Below, piece by piece: positions 44,661 through 54,662 of a stretch of DNA of 64,000 nt; position 1 is the stretch's first letter; each line of letters starts with the position of its first letter. A program made the position numbers and the translations under genes. The stretch covers positions 1,798,001-1,862,000 of the forward strand of contig JAGUCH010000001.1 in assembly GCA_019096065.1 (NCBI GenBank). The letters are read 5' to 3'. The stretch comes from Paracyclopina nana. Lineage: Eukaryota > Arthropoda > Copepoda > Cyclopoida > Cyclopettidae. The notes under the pieces are model-generated. The model saw only the letters and a program-made list of their open reading frames with translations, ran no database searches and was not told the origin of the DNA.

Positions 44661-47563
44661 TGGGACCAAGTACAAAAACTCCCAATAAGAATGATAAAGA
44701 TAGTTACATCTTGCCTTCATTTATGAGGGGAGAATGTAACAAAGAAGTAGGACGAGCTTACTTTGATTATTTAAAGGAGAAATCTGTGAAAAATGCCGAA
44801 ATTATGACTCGTGGAAGTGAGGACAAAAAGGCTCTGGTCCTTGCAATAAGGGGTAGAAAAAGTCGGTTTGTCCATCAGCATACTATGACTGTAATTGAGA
44901 TTAGCATAATACTGTTTGCAATAACAATATGTCAATATTGCTTATTTGGTTGGGATTATTGGCCAATTACAGTAATCTGTAGTGGAGCAATAATAGCTTT
45001 ATGGTACTACTTTGTAAAAGGTAGCACGAGTGATGAGCAAAAAACTTGTAGTAATGATGGTATCGTTACACATCTGGCCTCAGTAAATGCTAATGAAGCA
45101 GAGCCAGTAACACATTTTGAACCTTTACCGAATCCGGAACTTGAAGATGACGTGCTGAGTATATACTCATTAAAACTACATAATGTTTGTGAAAGGTATT
45201 TTATACCAGTGGAGATAACTGGAAAAATACGTTTGCATGCTTTATTTGACAGTGGAGCAATGGTGCAGATAATATCACGCACCCTTGTAAAACTGATCGA
45301 AGACAAGATTGGTTACACTCTACCTCGAGTTGAAACTAATTATGTAATTAAGAACTTTAATGGAGAAGAATTCCCAGGGAATGAAGCTGTCTCTATTCAA
45401 GTTGCATTTGGAAATCGTGTTTTAATCAGACAGGCTGTTTTCCTTGTATCTGATTGTGATACACTATTAATGATAGGAAACTCGTTATTAGTGGACAACA
45501 ATGTCCGGATGACTAGTAAAGATGGAAAGCACTTTATGGATTTCCCTGGAAAATCTAAACATAAGAAAATTCCACTCTTACTATCAAAAGAGGCTTTCTA
45601 CCCAGTGGCAATAAATGAAGGGATCACTCTGCTCCCTGGAGAAGAAGTGACCACCATGGCTAGTTTACCTCATGATTTACCTGTCATCAGTAATGACATT
45701 CAAATAGATTCTGACTCTGACGAAGATGACGACCTTGGTCGTACCCATCACCAGAAAAATGTTTATTCCGGATTGGTGGATAAGTACTTAAACTTTATGC
45801 CTAGTAACGAGTACCGCGGAGTGACCTCTGAGGGGGCACTTACTGCTGTCACTCGTAAAGGTACTTTCCCAGTAAATATTGGGAATAATACTGAGGATCC
45901 CATCTACTTAAATGCACATGCAGTGATTGGGCGAGCCAGGATTGTCAAGAAACAGAAATTTAAGAGTACGGTTGCAGCCCATGTGGCTAACATTAGTTTA
46001 AAGGCCCTGGAGCATGAAATGGAGTCATGTTACTGCAATTATTTGGATTCGCACGTAATTGTGCAGTTTACGGATATAAATGGTCTTTCTTTTACTGATA
46101 TGCATTTTTTCAATGCCTATGAGCCATTAAGGGGAAGCCACAAGCCCTTGATTAGTAGAAAAGGAAATTACGTATTTATCTCAGCTAACCAAAGTGATGG
46201 TTACGAAGAGATAACTGATGTGATAATTAGCAAATTTATGAAACGAGAAAAATGGGATGAATTACCGTGGGCTGTTATTGTCCCAGGGCATAAACTTTTG
46301 TCTGGCGAACAAAAGCGCATTGTAATAAAGATGAATATGATGGTGGATAAACTCAAAGTAGTATGGCTAAAATATAAGTATATTTGCCCACCATGCATGA
46401 CCATTGCCTTGTGTCCTATTGAATCCTACCTCAATGGGATGGATAGGGTCATAATAACTATGATGATACATGAGTATGAGAATTACCCCCTTGCTTATCA
46501 AAGAAATGAACTAGATAAGTATTTTGAACTAAATGTTCTTGGAGCTCATGGTATCATGTTTAAGTTGTCCAACAATGTTGAGTTAATATTCCATGTCCCT
46601 AGCGAACATGCTGAGAATATTGGCTACTTAACCACGCTTGTGTACATAATAATTGGTCAATTACGGTACCAAAATGTGGCCGACGACGTGTGGATCAGAA
46701 CACTTATGGATGGCGATGTGCATGTAGGTGACCCACTTTGTATGGCAACCACCGCTGCATTGCTAGTGTTATCTGGGTTACAAATGTACCCTGATGACCT
46801 TACCAAAGAGGATATAAAGACAAAATTTGGTAAATTTATACCATTTGTACTTGAACCACATGGTTGCTCGTGCAAGCCTTGCTTGGCAAAGAACATGGGC
46901 ATCAAAGTGCCACTTAAGAGCTTCACTACTATTTACGAAGGTCCTATTGTGGATACCAGTGTCAGACAAACAGTTCTAAAAAGTCCTTCTGAACTAGGCC
47001 TCGTATCAGCTAGCCTGGAGCTTTCTAAAGATGAGAGAAATAACCAAAAACTATATGATGAGGTTTATAATCTCCTTTTGAAATTTCCAAGTGAATTTGA
47101 CCCCCTCCGTGTTTTAAATGGAGTAGCAGGTTATACATTTCCATTGAAACCAGAAACGATCCTGAACATGGATCTAGAACACATTCCGGATGAGGTCAGA
47201 GAAGACTTTAGGGACCTCTTAATAGAATATAAGACTATATTCTCGGAGGATCCTAGATCATATAGGCTATGGAATGTCGAACCCATGAAGTTCCAGTTAA
47301 AGGATGATAAACCATTAGTGCCAAAAGTATTTAACATGTCGGAGTATGAAACTACGCAGGTTGACCGTAAAATAGCATTAATGCTGTCATCTGGATTAAT
47401 TGAAATTGTGGATAAGTCACTTAATAGGTACTCGGCTTGCCCTTGTTTCTTGACTTCAAGGCCAAATGATGAAAAGCTGCCTATGAAGCAACGCAAGCCT
47501 CGGCTACTAGTTGACTTAACATCTTTTAATAAAAATCTGATATTTACGACTTCGAGCACATAG
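44660..47563 (+). CDS. pol: Pol polyprotein, N-terminal part (protease and start of RT)
   Basis: 967 aa beginning at an ATG that overlaps the gag stop (TAATG), in the -1 frame relative to gag. Translation by stop-restart is therefore likely. No canonical slippery heptamer was seen at the overlap. Two hydrophobic segments (about residues 77-93 and 101-118) precede the protease, which is unusual for Pol. Aspartic protease motif DSGA is at 197-200. A long stretch of unknown function (about 300-870) follows. The N-terminal RT region begins near 900 (VDLTSFNK motif). The frame then stops at 47563 in the middle of RT, while the RT homology continues in another frame from about 47548. This is a break in the enzyme. 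Confidence 0.82.
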   Translation: MGPSTKTPNKNDKDSYILPSFMRGECNKEVGRAYFDYLKEKSVKNAEIMTRGSEDKKALVLAIRGRKSRFVHQHTMTVIEISIILFAITICQYCLFGWDYWPITVICSGAIIALWYYFVKGSTSDEQKTCSNDGIVTHLASVNANEAEPVTHFEPLPNPELEDDVLSIYSLKLHNVCERYFIPVEITGKIRLHALFDSGAMVQIISRTLVKLIEDKIGYTLPRVETNYVIKNFNGEEFPGNEAVSIQVAFGNRVLIRQAVFLVSDCDTLLMIGNSLLVDNNVRMTSKDGKHFMDFPGKSKHKKIPLLLSKEAFYPVAINEGITLLPGEEVTTMASLPHDLPVISNDIQIDSDSDEDDDLGRTHHQKNVYSGLVDKYLNFMPSNEYRGVTSEGALTAVTRKGTFPVNIGNNTEDPIYLNAHAVIGRARIVKKQKFKSTVAAHVANISLKALEHEMESCYCNYLDSHVIVQFTDINGLSFTDMHFFNAYEPLRGSHKPLISRKGNYVFISANQSDGYEEITDVIISKFMKREKWDELPWAVIVPGHKLLSGEQKRIVIKMNMMVDKLKVVWLKYKYICPPCMTIALCPIESYLNGMDRVIITMMIHEYENYPLAYQRNELDKYFELNVLGAHGIMFKLSNNVELIFHVPSEHAENIGYLTTLVYIIIGQLRYQNVADDVWIRTLMDGDVHVGDPLCMATTAALLVLSGLQMYPDDLTKEDIKTKFGKFIPFVLEPHGCSCKPCLAKNMGIKVPLKSFTTIYEGPIVDTSVRQTVLKSPSELGLVSASLELSKDERNNQKLYDEVYNLLLKFPSEFDPLRVLNGVAGYTFPLKPETILNMDLEHIPDEVREDFRDLLIEYKTIFSEDPRSYRLWNVEPMKFQLKDDKPLVPKVFNMSEYETTQVDRKIALMLSSGLIEIVDKSLNRYSACPCFLTSRPNDEKLPMKQRKPRLLVDLTSFNKNLIFTTSST

Positions 47564-48287
47564 TGCCACCTATCCCTACCTTGCTAGGGATGTTATCTAA
47601 TTCGTGTTTAATGTCATCTTTCGATGTAACATCCGGATACGATAACTTACCTGTGGACTCTGATAGTGCTGATATGTGCTGCTTTGCAGTAACGTCCCTC
47701 GCAGTATATATAGATCAGTCTTTCTGAAAAGTAAGTCATGCCTACAAGGGATCGCCATTGCTCCGAGAATGTTCGCAGAGCTCCTCCAACAGGCCCTTAA
47801 CCCTGAGATATTGCCCTTTACATGTGTATATGTAGACGATTTGGTTGTGGCCTGTAAGAACCCTGGCAAGCCTAGGCCTGCTACATTGGATGATTACATA
47901 CGACATTTAGGTGATCTGAGGAAGTTGTTTCAAAGCCTCAAGGACTTAAATGCCCTATTACAAATTAAAAAGACACAATTAGGAGTTAAAGAAGCTACAG
48001 TCTTAGGGCACCTAATATCTATTGACGAAAATGGGATTATGACTATGCGAATGCCCGATAAATTCAGGTCTGCATTTGATGATTTCCCTATTCCCACAAC
48101 CAAGAAACAGCTGCAAAAGTTTATTGGAATGACAAACTGGTTAAGCCAGTACTGTCCTAATATGGCTACATACACAGCTCCACTGCTAGATGTATTACAA
48201 ACAGCGCAAGAAAACACAGGAACGATAACCTTCAGCGCTTTACAATAGAAATGTTTCTAAAAAGCAATCGACGAGATTAAAACAGGT
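47548..48287 (+). pseudogene. broken RT segment of pol (two frame shifts, two stops)
   Basis: RT homology continues from about 47548 in a new frame (FDVTSGY-like palm motif), which stops at 47725-47727. A third frame, open across that point to 48248, carries the catalytic YVDD (about 47830-47841) and the RT thumb. That frame meets an in-frame TAG (48246-48248) and TAA (48258-48260) before the RNase H frame opens. No GT-AG intron would remove the breaks without removing conserved RT motifs. The segment is therefore defective as read, by mutation or by assembly error. Confidence 0.78.
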
Positions 48288-51200
48288 ATGTCACTGGCAT
48301 TGCCACGTTTTAAAGAAGGTTATTTAGTGGTTGATTCTGGGGTAATTAGCACCTCAGCTTTATTAATGGAGGTGAATGAGGATGGTAAAGCTGTGTGTGT
48401 TGGTGCACACAGCGCACGCTTTCCTTTATCAGTTTGCCTCTCGTACCACTCGTTTCAGCGTGAAGCATTAGGAGTTTTAACAATGATAAACCATTTTAAA
48501 AGCATACTATTCGCCTATGAGAGACTAGTCATAGTTACGGATTGTCTATCAATAGCCAGCGTGCTGGCTAGTTCGTTTACTGGTAAAGATGCTTTCACTC
48601 ATAGACTAGCAGCTCGTATTTATTCCCTGCCTGTAGCATGGAAATTGAGAGCTGTACCTCGCACAGAGGTAGAAGTAGTTGATGTATTATTAAATAAGTA
48701 CCATCAAACGCCAGAAGGTGAAACTGTATTTTATGCGCCCTACTCTATTGCGGGGCAGATTACGAAGGATATTTATGCAAATAAGTACCCTCTGCCCGAT
48801 GCAATCAAAGATAAGGTGCTAACGACACAGGAATTACTTACACATGTGTATGATACACTTGTGAATTCTGGAACTATGAGTAAGACTCTACTCCAGAAAA
48901 GGTTGCATTGCCTAAATGACAAATGGGTTGACATGATCGGCACGAAGCCGCCATTTGTGCACGACGACACGTCAACCTTACTTCAAGCAAAACATGATGA
49001 TGATGAATTTCTTGAGGACGAGATACTTTCAAAACTATCTCATTCGTTTCATGGGGAAGCTGATTTTGACTCACCAGTAAATCATATAGAAAATAACTTA
49101 AGAGTAGATACAGTAACTGTTAAACGGCGAATATCGCCACATTTACCAGGAATTACACGCAACCTACTCATTAAGTTGCAACAAAATTGTGAAGAAACAC
49201 AAAAGATAATAAATTTAATTATGCTTTCGCCTCCTGAGAAAGTACCATTAGATGTTGCGGTAAAATACCGAGTTCTTGATGGTGCCTTGTTGGTTATACG
49301 CAAGAATGTAAAGTTACCCTTCAGTGTTGCTACTAATACAAAAGTGTATATGAGTATGCCTAACTGTGTGTACCTTATGGCATGTATTCATCTGTTACAT
49401 AACCATTTGGGGAGTAAAAAGACCAATACCCTTTTTACTCAATCTATGTATTCAACTTACTCAGCCAGAATCAGTCGTATTATTATTGGTGCGTGCATGC
49501 ATTGTGCTTTATACCGCCAAGCTAATACTAGGTTTGTTGGGAAGGGGCGTTTCCGCATCCCGACTCAGCCATGGGAATTGGTAATGATTGATTTGGCCAA
49601 GTTCGATGACACTTTAGTCAAAGGGTCTTCCGCAAAAGACCTGTTAGTATTTGTCGATGTTTATTCTAAGATGATAATTGCTAAACCACTATTGGATGCT
49701 AAATATAAGCAGGTAGCGAATGCTATGGAAGAAGTAATTTCTTTGTTTGGGGTGCCAAAAACATTACTTGCAGATAATGGTGCCCAGCTAACGACTAATA
49801 AGGCCCTCCAACGCCTTGTTGATCGTTATAAAATTAAGGAGTTATGTCATTACCGAACTTTATCGCCATACAAGCATTCGAACGCTTACGCTGAAAATGC
49901 TATACGAATAATAAGGAGTGCATTAGTCTTAAACTCGAACTCATACAATATGAAGTTATGCGATGTGTTTAAGACTTCTATTTACGCAATAAATAACCGC
50001 CCTCTTACTTATTTGGCATATACTGATGATAAAGGGGTGAAGATCACCCCCACCCCTTTCTCATTATTTTTCGACAAAATGCCGTTCTATCACTTAGGAC
50101 GGGATGTGTTTGAAATACTTAGTGAAAGCGAGGACAAAATTCATAAAGCTGAATGGCGTCAACGCATGCGCGAACATGATCTAGAAGAACAGTTCCACTT
50201 AGAAAAAATGAAGGCTACTGAAAGGCCTTCCTTTAAACCTGAGATTGGATCTTTAGTTTTGGTTATAAAACACCCCATAAATAAACAACGGTATAAATTT
50301 ATGGATGATTTATTTGAAGTCATAGACATTGGACAGCATTCAACTGTGACTGTAAAGCCGTATCTTTATGATGGGCTTACTCGTGAAGTAAGCTTAGATC
50401 ATGTAAAGTTATACCGATTCCATGAACTATATAGATTTCTTCCGGAAAAGTTGTCCAACCTCTTGAAACGACCTTACACTCCGGAAGAAATTCTACGTAA
50501 AAAAGCAAGGAATGAGGTTATTGAATTTCTTGAAGGGGCAGCCCCTGAAAGTCATGATTATAGTTTGCGGGGTCACACAAAGGCCTCTAGTATAGTGGCC
50601 TCGCAAAGTTCATTGATTTCACAGTCCACATCAATGGACACAGAGCCAAGTGCGATTCACCAAACCTATAAGCGCTCTGGTTCTATTCTCATGCAAAAGG
50701 CAGCGAGCTTGTTTAAGCCCTCAGATATTTTGCGAATACAGGAGGAAAATAAACAACTCGTGCAAAAGCAATGGGAACAATATGACCGTAAGAAGTTAGA
50801 AGAAAAATACCTAGCTGACAATGCTGGTAATAATATTCTCCACAAAGAAGCAAGTGATTCTTTGTCTGACACTGGCACTGATGATTTTATTGAACAAGCA
50901 ATTGCACTAAGTGCAAATACAGGGCCCAATGAAGCATTTTACGAGGACATGCTGGCCTTGAGCCAACGTGGCCCTCCTACTTTTGCTGAAATGGCCCAAC
51001 AAGAAAGATTATACCCGAATTTACCAAGTGTCAAACCTGACCATATTAGTACTCCTGATCGCTCGAACGTCAGTGAAGGGACACTTGCAGGGGTCAGCCC
51101 TGTAAAGTGGGCCTTTCGTGGCCAATACCGTGATCAACGTGTGCCAGATATACCTGAAAGTCCGGAGAAATATCACACTCCTGACCAAAGTATGTCTGCA

Positions 51201-52661
51201 ACTCCTAATAAGGACAATAATAATATAGAGGAGATTGTTGAAAAAGCAGCATCTTTCATCGCACCTTCCAAATTTGACACTGACCTAGAATCTTTATCTG
51301 CTGGCCTGGAAAGTATGCAATTAGCACTGCCTACTGATCCATTCGGCGGAAATACACACGACGATGAACATGAAAGTAGTGATAGTGATGACACAACTAC
51401 AATTTATTATACTGCTCGTAAAAATCTGCGGCGTACACCGCTGACAAAAAGCATTAAACAGAATGTTCAAAAAGCAATCGATATTGTACGACGCCAGTTA
51501 GAACTCTCACCACGTAAACGGCCTCCCTCTCCACCAATCGATAATCCTATGGAAGGGCCCAGTGCCCCGAAACCGGAGATTTATGGAGCTGAAGGAGGGG
51601 AGCCTCAAGTTCGGTATACTATAATGAAAAGTCCGGTCAGAAAACCTGATTTGCAACCAAGAAATAGTGAGTTACCAAATGCGGGAGTACCACAAACTGT
51701 GCCAAGCACAAACGTACTTGAGCACTTTTCGGCAAAGGTTACACCTTTGGGTGACCTGGCTATGACTGAAAAGGAGCACATTGCTCATCAAGCTACTCCT
51801 GGGGTTGCACACCCCACTGTCAGGCGAACTGGCCCAGTAGTTCCACAACCGGGTACTCAGAAGCCACCTGAGGCTGTTGTACGGGCCCCGTATGAACCAG
51901 AAAAGTTGTCTCCATTAAGTTTTCTTCCTCATAACCTAAGGAGAAGAAAAAACGTTAATTATCGCTCCCTGGCAGGGTTTCAAAAGTATAATAAAAAGAA
52001 CGTACCTGCGGGTCTTCCTGCGATTGCTCAGCCTGATCCCTCTGAAGCATTGACTCGTTCCGAAGCAGCATTGACAACTGAACAGGATACAAGTCCTTCA
52101 CAGAATGTTCAACAGCTCCTTGACACGAACCTTTTGGTGTCTTCTGACCAGCCGAGTAGTTCGGCAGCCACATCATTCGCCGAACCAAAGGAACCAGAAT
52201 CCTCGGCCGCTGTCCAACCAACAGTTGAACCCGAGATTAGTGAGCCCGCTCCAATACGGATCCTTCCCAGACGACAACTGCGGGAGAGAAAGGGAACTGT
52301 AGATTACAGGAAGTTAGCGGGCATAAGAAAGTATGAGAAAGAGAAAAGCAAAAATGGTAAAGAACAAAAATACTTTCCTAATATTCCACGAATAGCTCCT
52401 TTAGATCGGGAGGACAAGGAATTCGCCCGTGTTAGGTTTACAAATACGAAAGAAAGGCCTGACCAAAAAGAGAGAGAGTTACTAGAAGAGGTAATTCCTA
52501 ATTGGAAACTGAATAAAAACATGGCTGCAGTCCCTGATTATATTCAGTTTCTCAAAGCGACTGGCATGGATCACCAAGATGATAGCAACATAAATGAAAT
52601 GAAGCGGCTGCGTCTCACCTATGATGAACTATACAAGCTAGCTTTTAAGAAGTTTAAATAG
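48288..52661 (+). CDS. pol: Pol polyprotein, C-terminal part (RNase H, integrase, long extension)
   Basis: 1457 aa in the same frame as the preceding RT segment, separated from it only by stop codons. RNase H uses D16, E59 and D85. The integrase zinc finger has His around 368-373 with C403 and C406. The integrase core is D435, D496, E536, that is, 39 residues between the last two instead of the usual 35. After about residue 720 comes an unusual extension of roughly 740 aa: charged, Pro/Ser-rich, probably disordered. It contains two copies of a basic motif (LRRRKNVNYRSLAGFQKY near nt 51930 and LRERKGTVDYRKLAGIRKY near nt 52280). No chromodomain was recognised. The function of the extension is unknown. 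Confidence 0.85.
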   Translation: MSLALPRFKEGYLVVDSGVISTSALLMEVNEDGKAVCVGAHSARFPLSVCLSYHSFQREALGVLTMINHFKSILFAYERLVIVTDCLSIASVLASSFTGKDAFTHRLAARIYSLPVAWKLRAVPRTEVEVVDVLLNKYHQTPEGETVFYAPYSIAGQITKDIYANKYPLPDAIKDKVLTTQELLTHVYDTLVNSGTMSKTLLQKRLHCLNDKWVDMIGTKPPFVHDDTSTLLQAKHDDDEFLEDEILSKLSHSFHGEADFDSPVNHIENNLRVDTVTVKRRISPHLPGITRNLLIKLQQNCEETQKIINLIMLSPPEKVPLDVAVKYRVLDGALLVIRKNVKLPFSVATNTKVYMSMPNCVYLMACIHLLHNHLGSKKTNTLFTQSMYSTYSARISRIIIGACMHCALYRQANTRFVGKGRFRIPTQPWELVMIDLAKFDDTLVKGSSAKDLLVFVDVYSKMIIAKPLLDAKYKQVANAMEEVISLFGVPKTLLADNGAQLTTNKALQRLVDRYKIKELCHYRTLSPYKHSNAYAENAIRIIRSALVLNSNSYNMKLCDVFKTSIYAINNRPLTYLAYTDDKGVKITPTPFSLFFDKMPFYHLGRDVFEILSESEDKIHKAEWRQRMREHDLEEQFHLEKMKATERPSFKPEIGSLVLVIKHPINKQRYKFMDDLFEVIDIGQHSTVTVKPYLYDGLTREVSLDHVKLYRFHELYRFLPEKLSNLLKRPYTPEEILRKKARNEVIEFLEGAAPESHDYSLRGHTKASSIVASQSSLISQSTSMDTEPSAIHQTYKRSGSILMQKAASLFKPSDILRIQEENKQLVQKQWEQYDRKKLEEKYLADNAGNNILHKEASDSLSDTGTDDFIEQAIALSANTGPNEAFYEDMLALSQRGPPTFAEMAQQERLYPNLPSVKPDHISTPDRSNVSEGTLAGVSPVKWAFRGQYRDQRVPDIPESPEKYHTPDQSMSATPNKDNNNIEEIVEKAASFIAPSKFDTDLESLSAGLESMQLALPTDPFGGNTHDDEHESSDSDDTTTIYYTARKNLRRTPLTKSIKQNVQKAIDIVRRQLELSPRKRPPSPPIDNPMEGPSAPKPEIYGAEGGEPQVRYTIMKSPVRKPDLQPRNSELPNAGVPQTVPSTNVLEHFSAKVTPLGDLAMTEKEHIAHQATPGVAHPTVRRTGPVVPQPGTQKPPEAVVRAPYEPEKLSPLSFLPHNLRRRKNVNYRSLAGFQKYNKKNVPAGLPAIAQPDPSEALTRSEAALTTEQDTSPSQNVQQLLDTNLLVSSDQPSSSAATSFAEPKEPESSAAVQPTVEPEISEPAPIRILPRRQLRERKGTVDYRKLAGIRKYEKEKSKNGKEQKYFPNIPRIAPLDREDKEFARVRFTNTKERPDQKERELLEEVIPNWKLNKNMAAVPDYIQFLKATGMDHQDDSNINEMKRLRLTYDELYKLAFKKFK

Positions 52662-53675
52662 AGATTCGTAAGAAAGGACGTGATGACGGTAATCTTAGTG
52701 CCCATATTTTATGGGGTCACTACCTTTACTTTGTCAGTCCAATATGGGCGCACCGTTTTACCAATCAAGCGCACCCAAAAGTAAGTTAATGCAAAATGTC
52801 GATTGCGGACCTGAATTTGGCCACTTGCCAAAAAGATCATAGAAATGGACACGAACGGGCAATGTCTCTTCACATGCCCGCCAGTAAGGTACAATATGCA
52901 TAAAGGTGATAAGTTGCTGAACAGTACATTGACAGCAAGAAAACAACTAACGAAACATACTCTCTGCAGTTCGTTAGCGGTTCTAGAAGTATGTATAAAA
53001 ATGATGGAAGCCACAAGGCACTGGATTTGGACTTCCTCCAGGGATTGTTCAATCCAACAACAAACCAAACCTCGCTTGCTTTGACAAAATAAATGAAGTT
53101 TGCGTAGGTTATTTTTACAATATTGATGGGACAAATAATTTTGTCCTGTTTCCTGACAAATACCGATGCAAATCAAAATTTGACCGGTACTTACGTGTGC
53201 TTGCCCCTTACTACTATAGTAGGAGACCAAGCTTACAAAAGACGATGGGCCGATTGGCCTGAATAAAGTTAACTGTTATATAAGTTATATACAGTAAAGT
53301 ACTATGAACACGCCATGCAAGAGGGAAGTTGCAGATGGGCGTAATACCAGAGGGGCTAATGCCCCATCTGAATAGATATGCTTTGAAAACTATGGTTAAA
53401 GCTCCACTGAGCTATGTCCAAATAGAACCGCTATCCACTCCATGCCTTGCGTGGATTGATAGCTACTGGGACATTCGTACCTTAGTACAGCAAAAGTTGG
53501 CACTAGGCACTGTGCAAGTGGGACACAATAAACCTCACAATACGCATGAGGGCTTGTGTTGGCAGCATTACTATATAAAATCTTGGAACGATATTGAAAA
53601 CTTCCAGAAGAAATTAGGAAAATGCACAACCTCTGAAATGAGGATTGGGCATCGATAAAAAAGGACGATTATAAA

Positions 53676-54398
53676 TCACACATGTTCTGGCATGGAAACG
53701 ATACCACAGTAGTATATGCCATAAAACAAACACTCTGTTGCAACGACTACTGTGCCTATAATATCAGAGTGTCTCGACCATGACCTGGTTGCATAACGCA
53801 GGTCTAGGCGTGACGCCTCCGGACTTTGAGTAGGATGGAACATGGAAATCTGTACAAAAATGGGATTCATCTCCCTAAGAAGGGATCTTGAAATACTAAG
53901 TACAGCTTTGTGCCTGGGCGAATAATCAGCCCAAACTATGGTCTTCATGCCTCAACAAAATGTAGGGACCCACTCTCTATTGGAATGGGCCGCTCCTTTG
54001 TGGCTACTAAAGACAACAAAAAACCTATATGCTGGTGAACTCATCAGCTTTGGATACAACTGGGGTACCTTGGAGGTGAACAAGTGTTTCCCCATAAAAT
54101 ACCATTTTACATTTCATTTGCCCAACAGTCTATGTGTGACAAACGAAATTGTAATTCTAAATGCAAATAAAGTTCAATATGTGCCGTGTTTCTCTCCTTA
54201 CTATGGCACGATTTAGTTTATTGATATCATGGATGGTGCCCACGGGCGCCATCGTTTAAATAACATTGAATAAAATTAGCCTAGCCGATAAGATCTTTTA
54301 TAGTAAAAGATTCGAAAACATACTTACCTGAATTTTGTGTGACTGCTCACTACAGTTCCCACAAAATGCAGAAAATTGTGGAGGGGGGAGTATATATA
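53676..54398 (-). other. candidate antisense transcription unit (weak)
   Basis: On the minus strand a TATATATA box (54391-54398) is followed about 60 bases later by an exon end with a perfect donor, CAG|gtaagt (exon end 54328). A possible acceptor (tctttag, ending at 54007) precedes an ATG at 53948 that opens 90 codons ending in a hydrophobic segment. The splice pairing is my guess, and there is no poly(A) signal close to the stop. Confidence 0.25.
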
Positions 54399-54584
54399 CG
54401 TAGCCGCAGGAAATGCAGCCTGCGCCCCAAAACTTTCACAAATTTTGAGCGCACTCGCGCTCTGAGAAAGTATTGTAAACAAAATTTCTAGATAAAACTG
54501 GAAATGGCAAAGTGCCACAGAAACTATAAATCTGAACACTAGCACATAAAGGTGCAAAATTTGCTTTATGGATCTTATTATTAG

Positions 54585-54658
54585 TGCTAACCGAAATTAG
54601 CTGAAAAGATCGGTGCTGATAACCTCAATCTTTTAAATTAATTTCGGCTATGAGCACC
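54585..54658. repeat. hairpin with about 27-bp arms
   Basis: gtgctaaccgaaattagc (54586-54603) pairs with its near-complement ending ttcggctatgagcac (54644-54658). Both arms include a ctgaaaagat/atctttta extension. It could form a stable RNA structure or be a small foldback element. Confidence 0.6.
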
Positions 54659-54662
54659 CGAA

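Noticed and set aside
47564-47727. An intron in RT that would explain the frame changes
   Set aside because: Removing any GT-AG pair here would delete conserved RT palm motifs, and sense introns would not survive retrotransposition.
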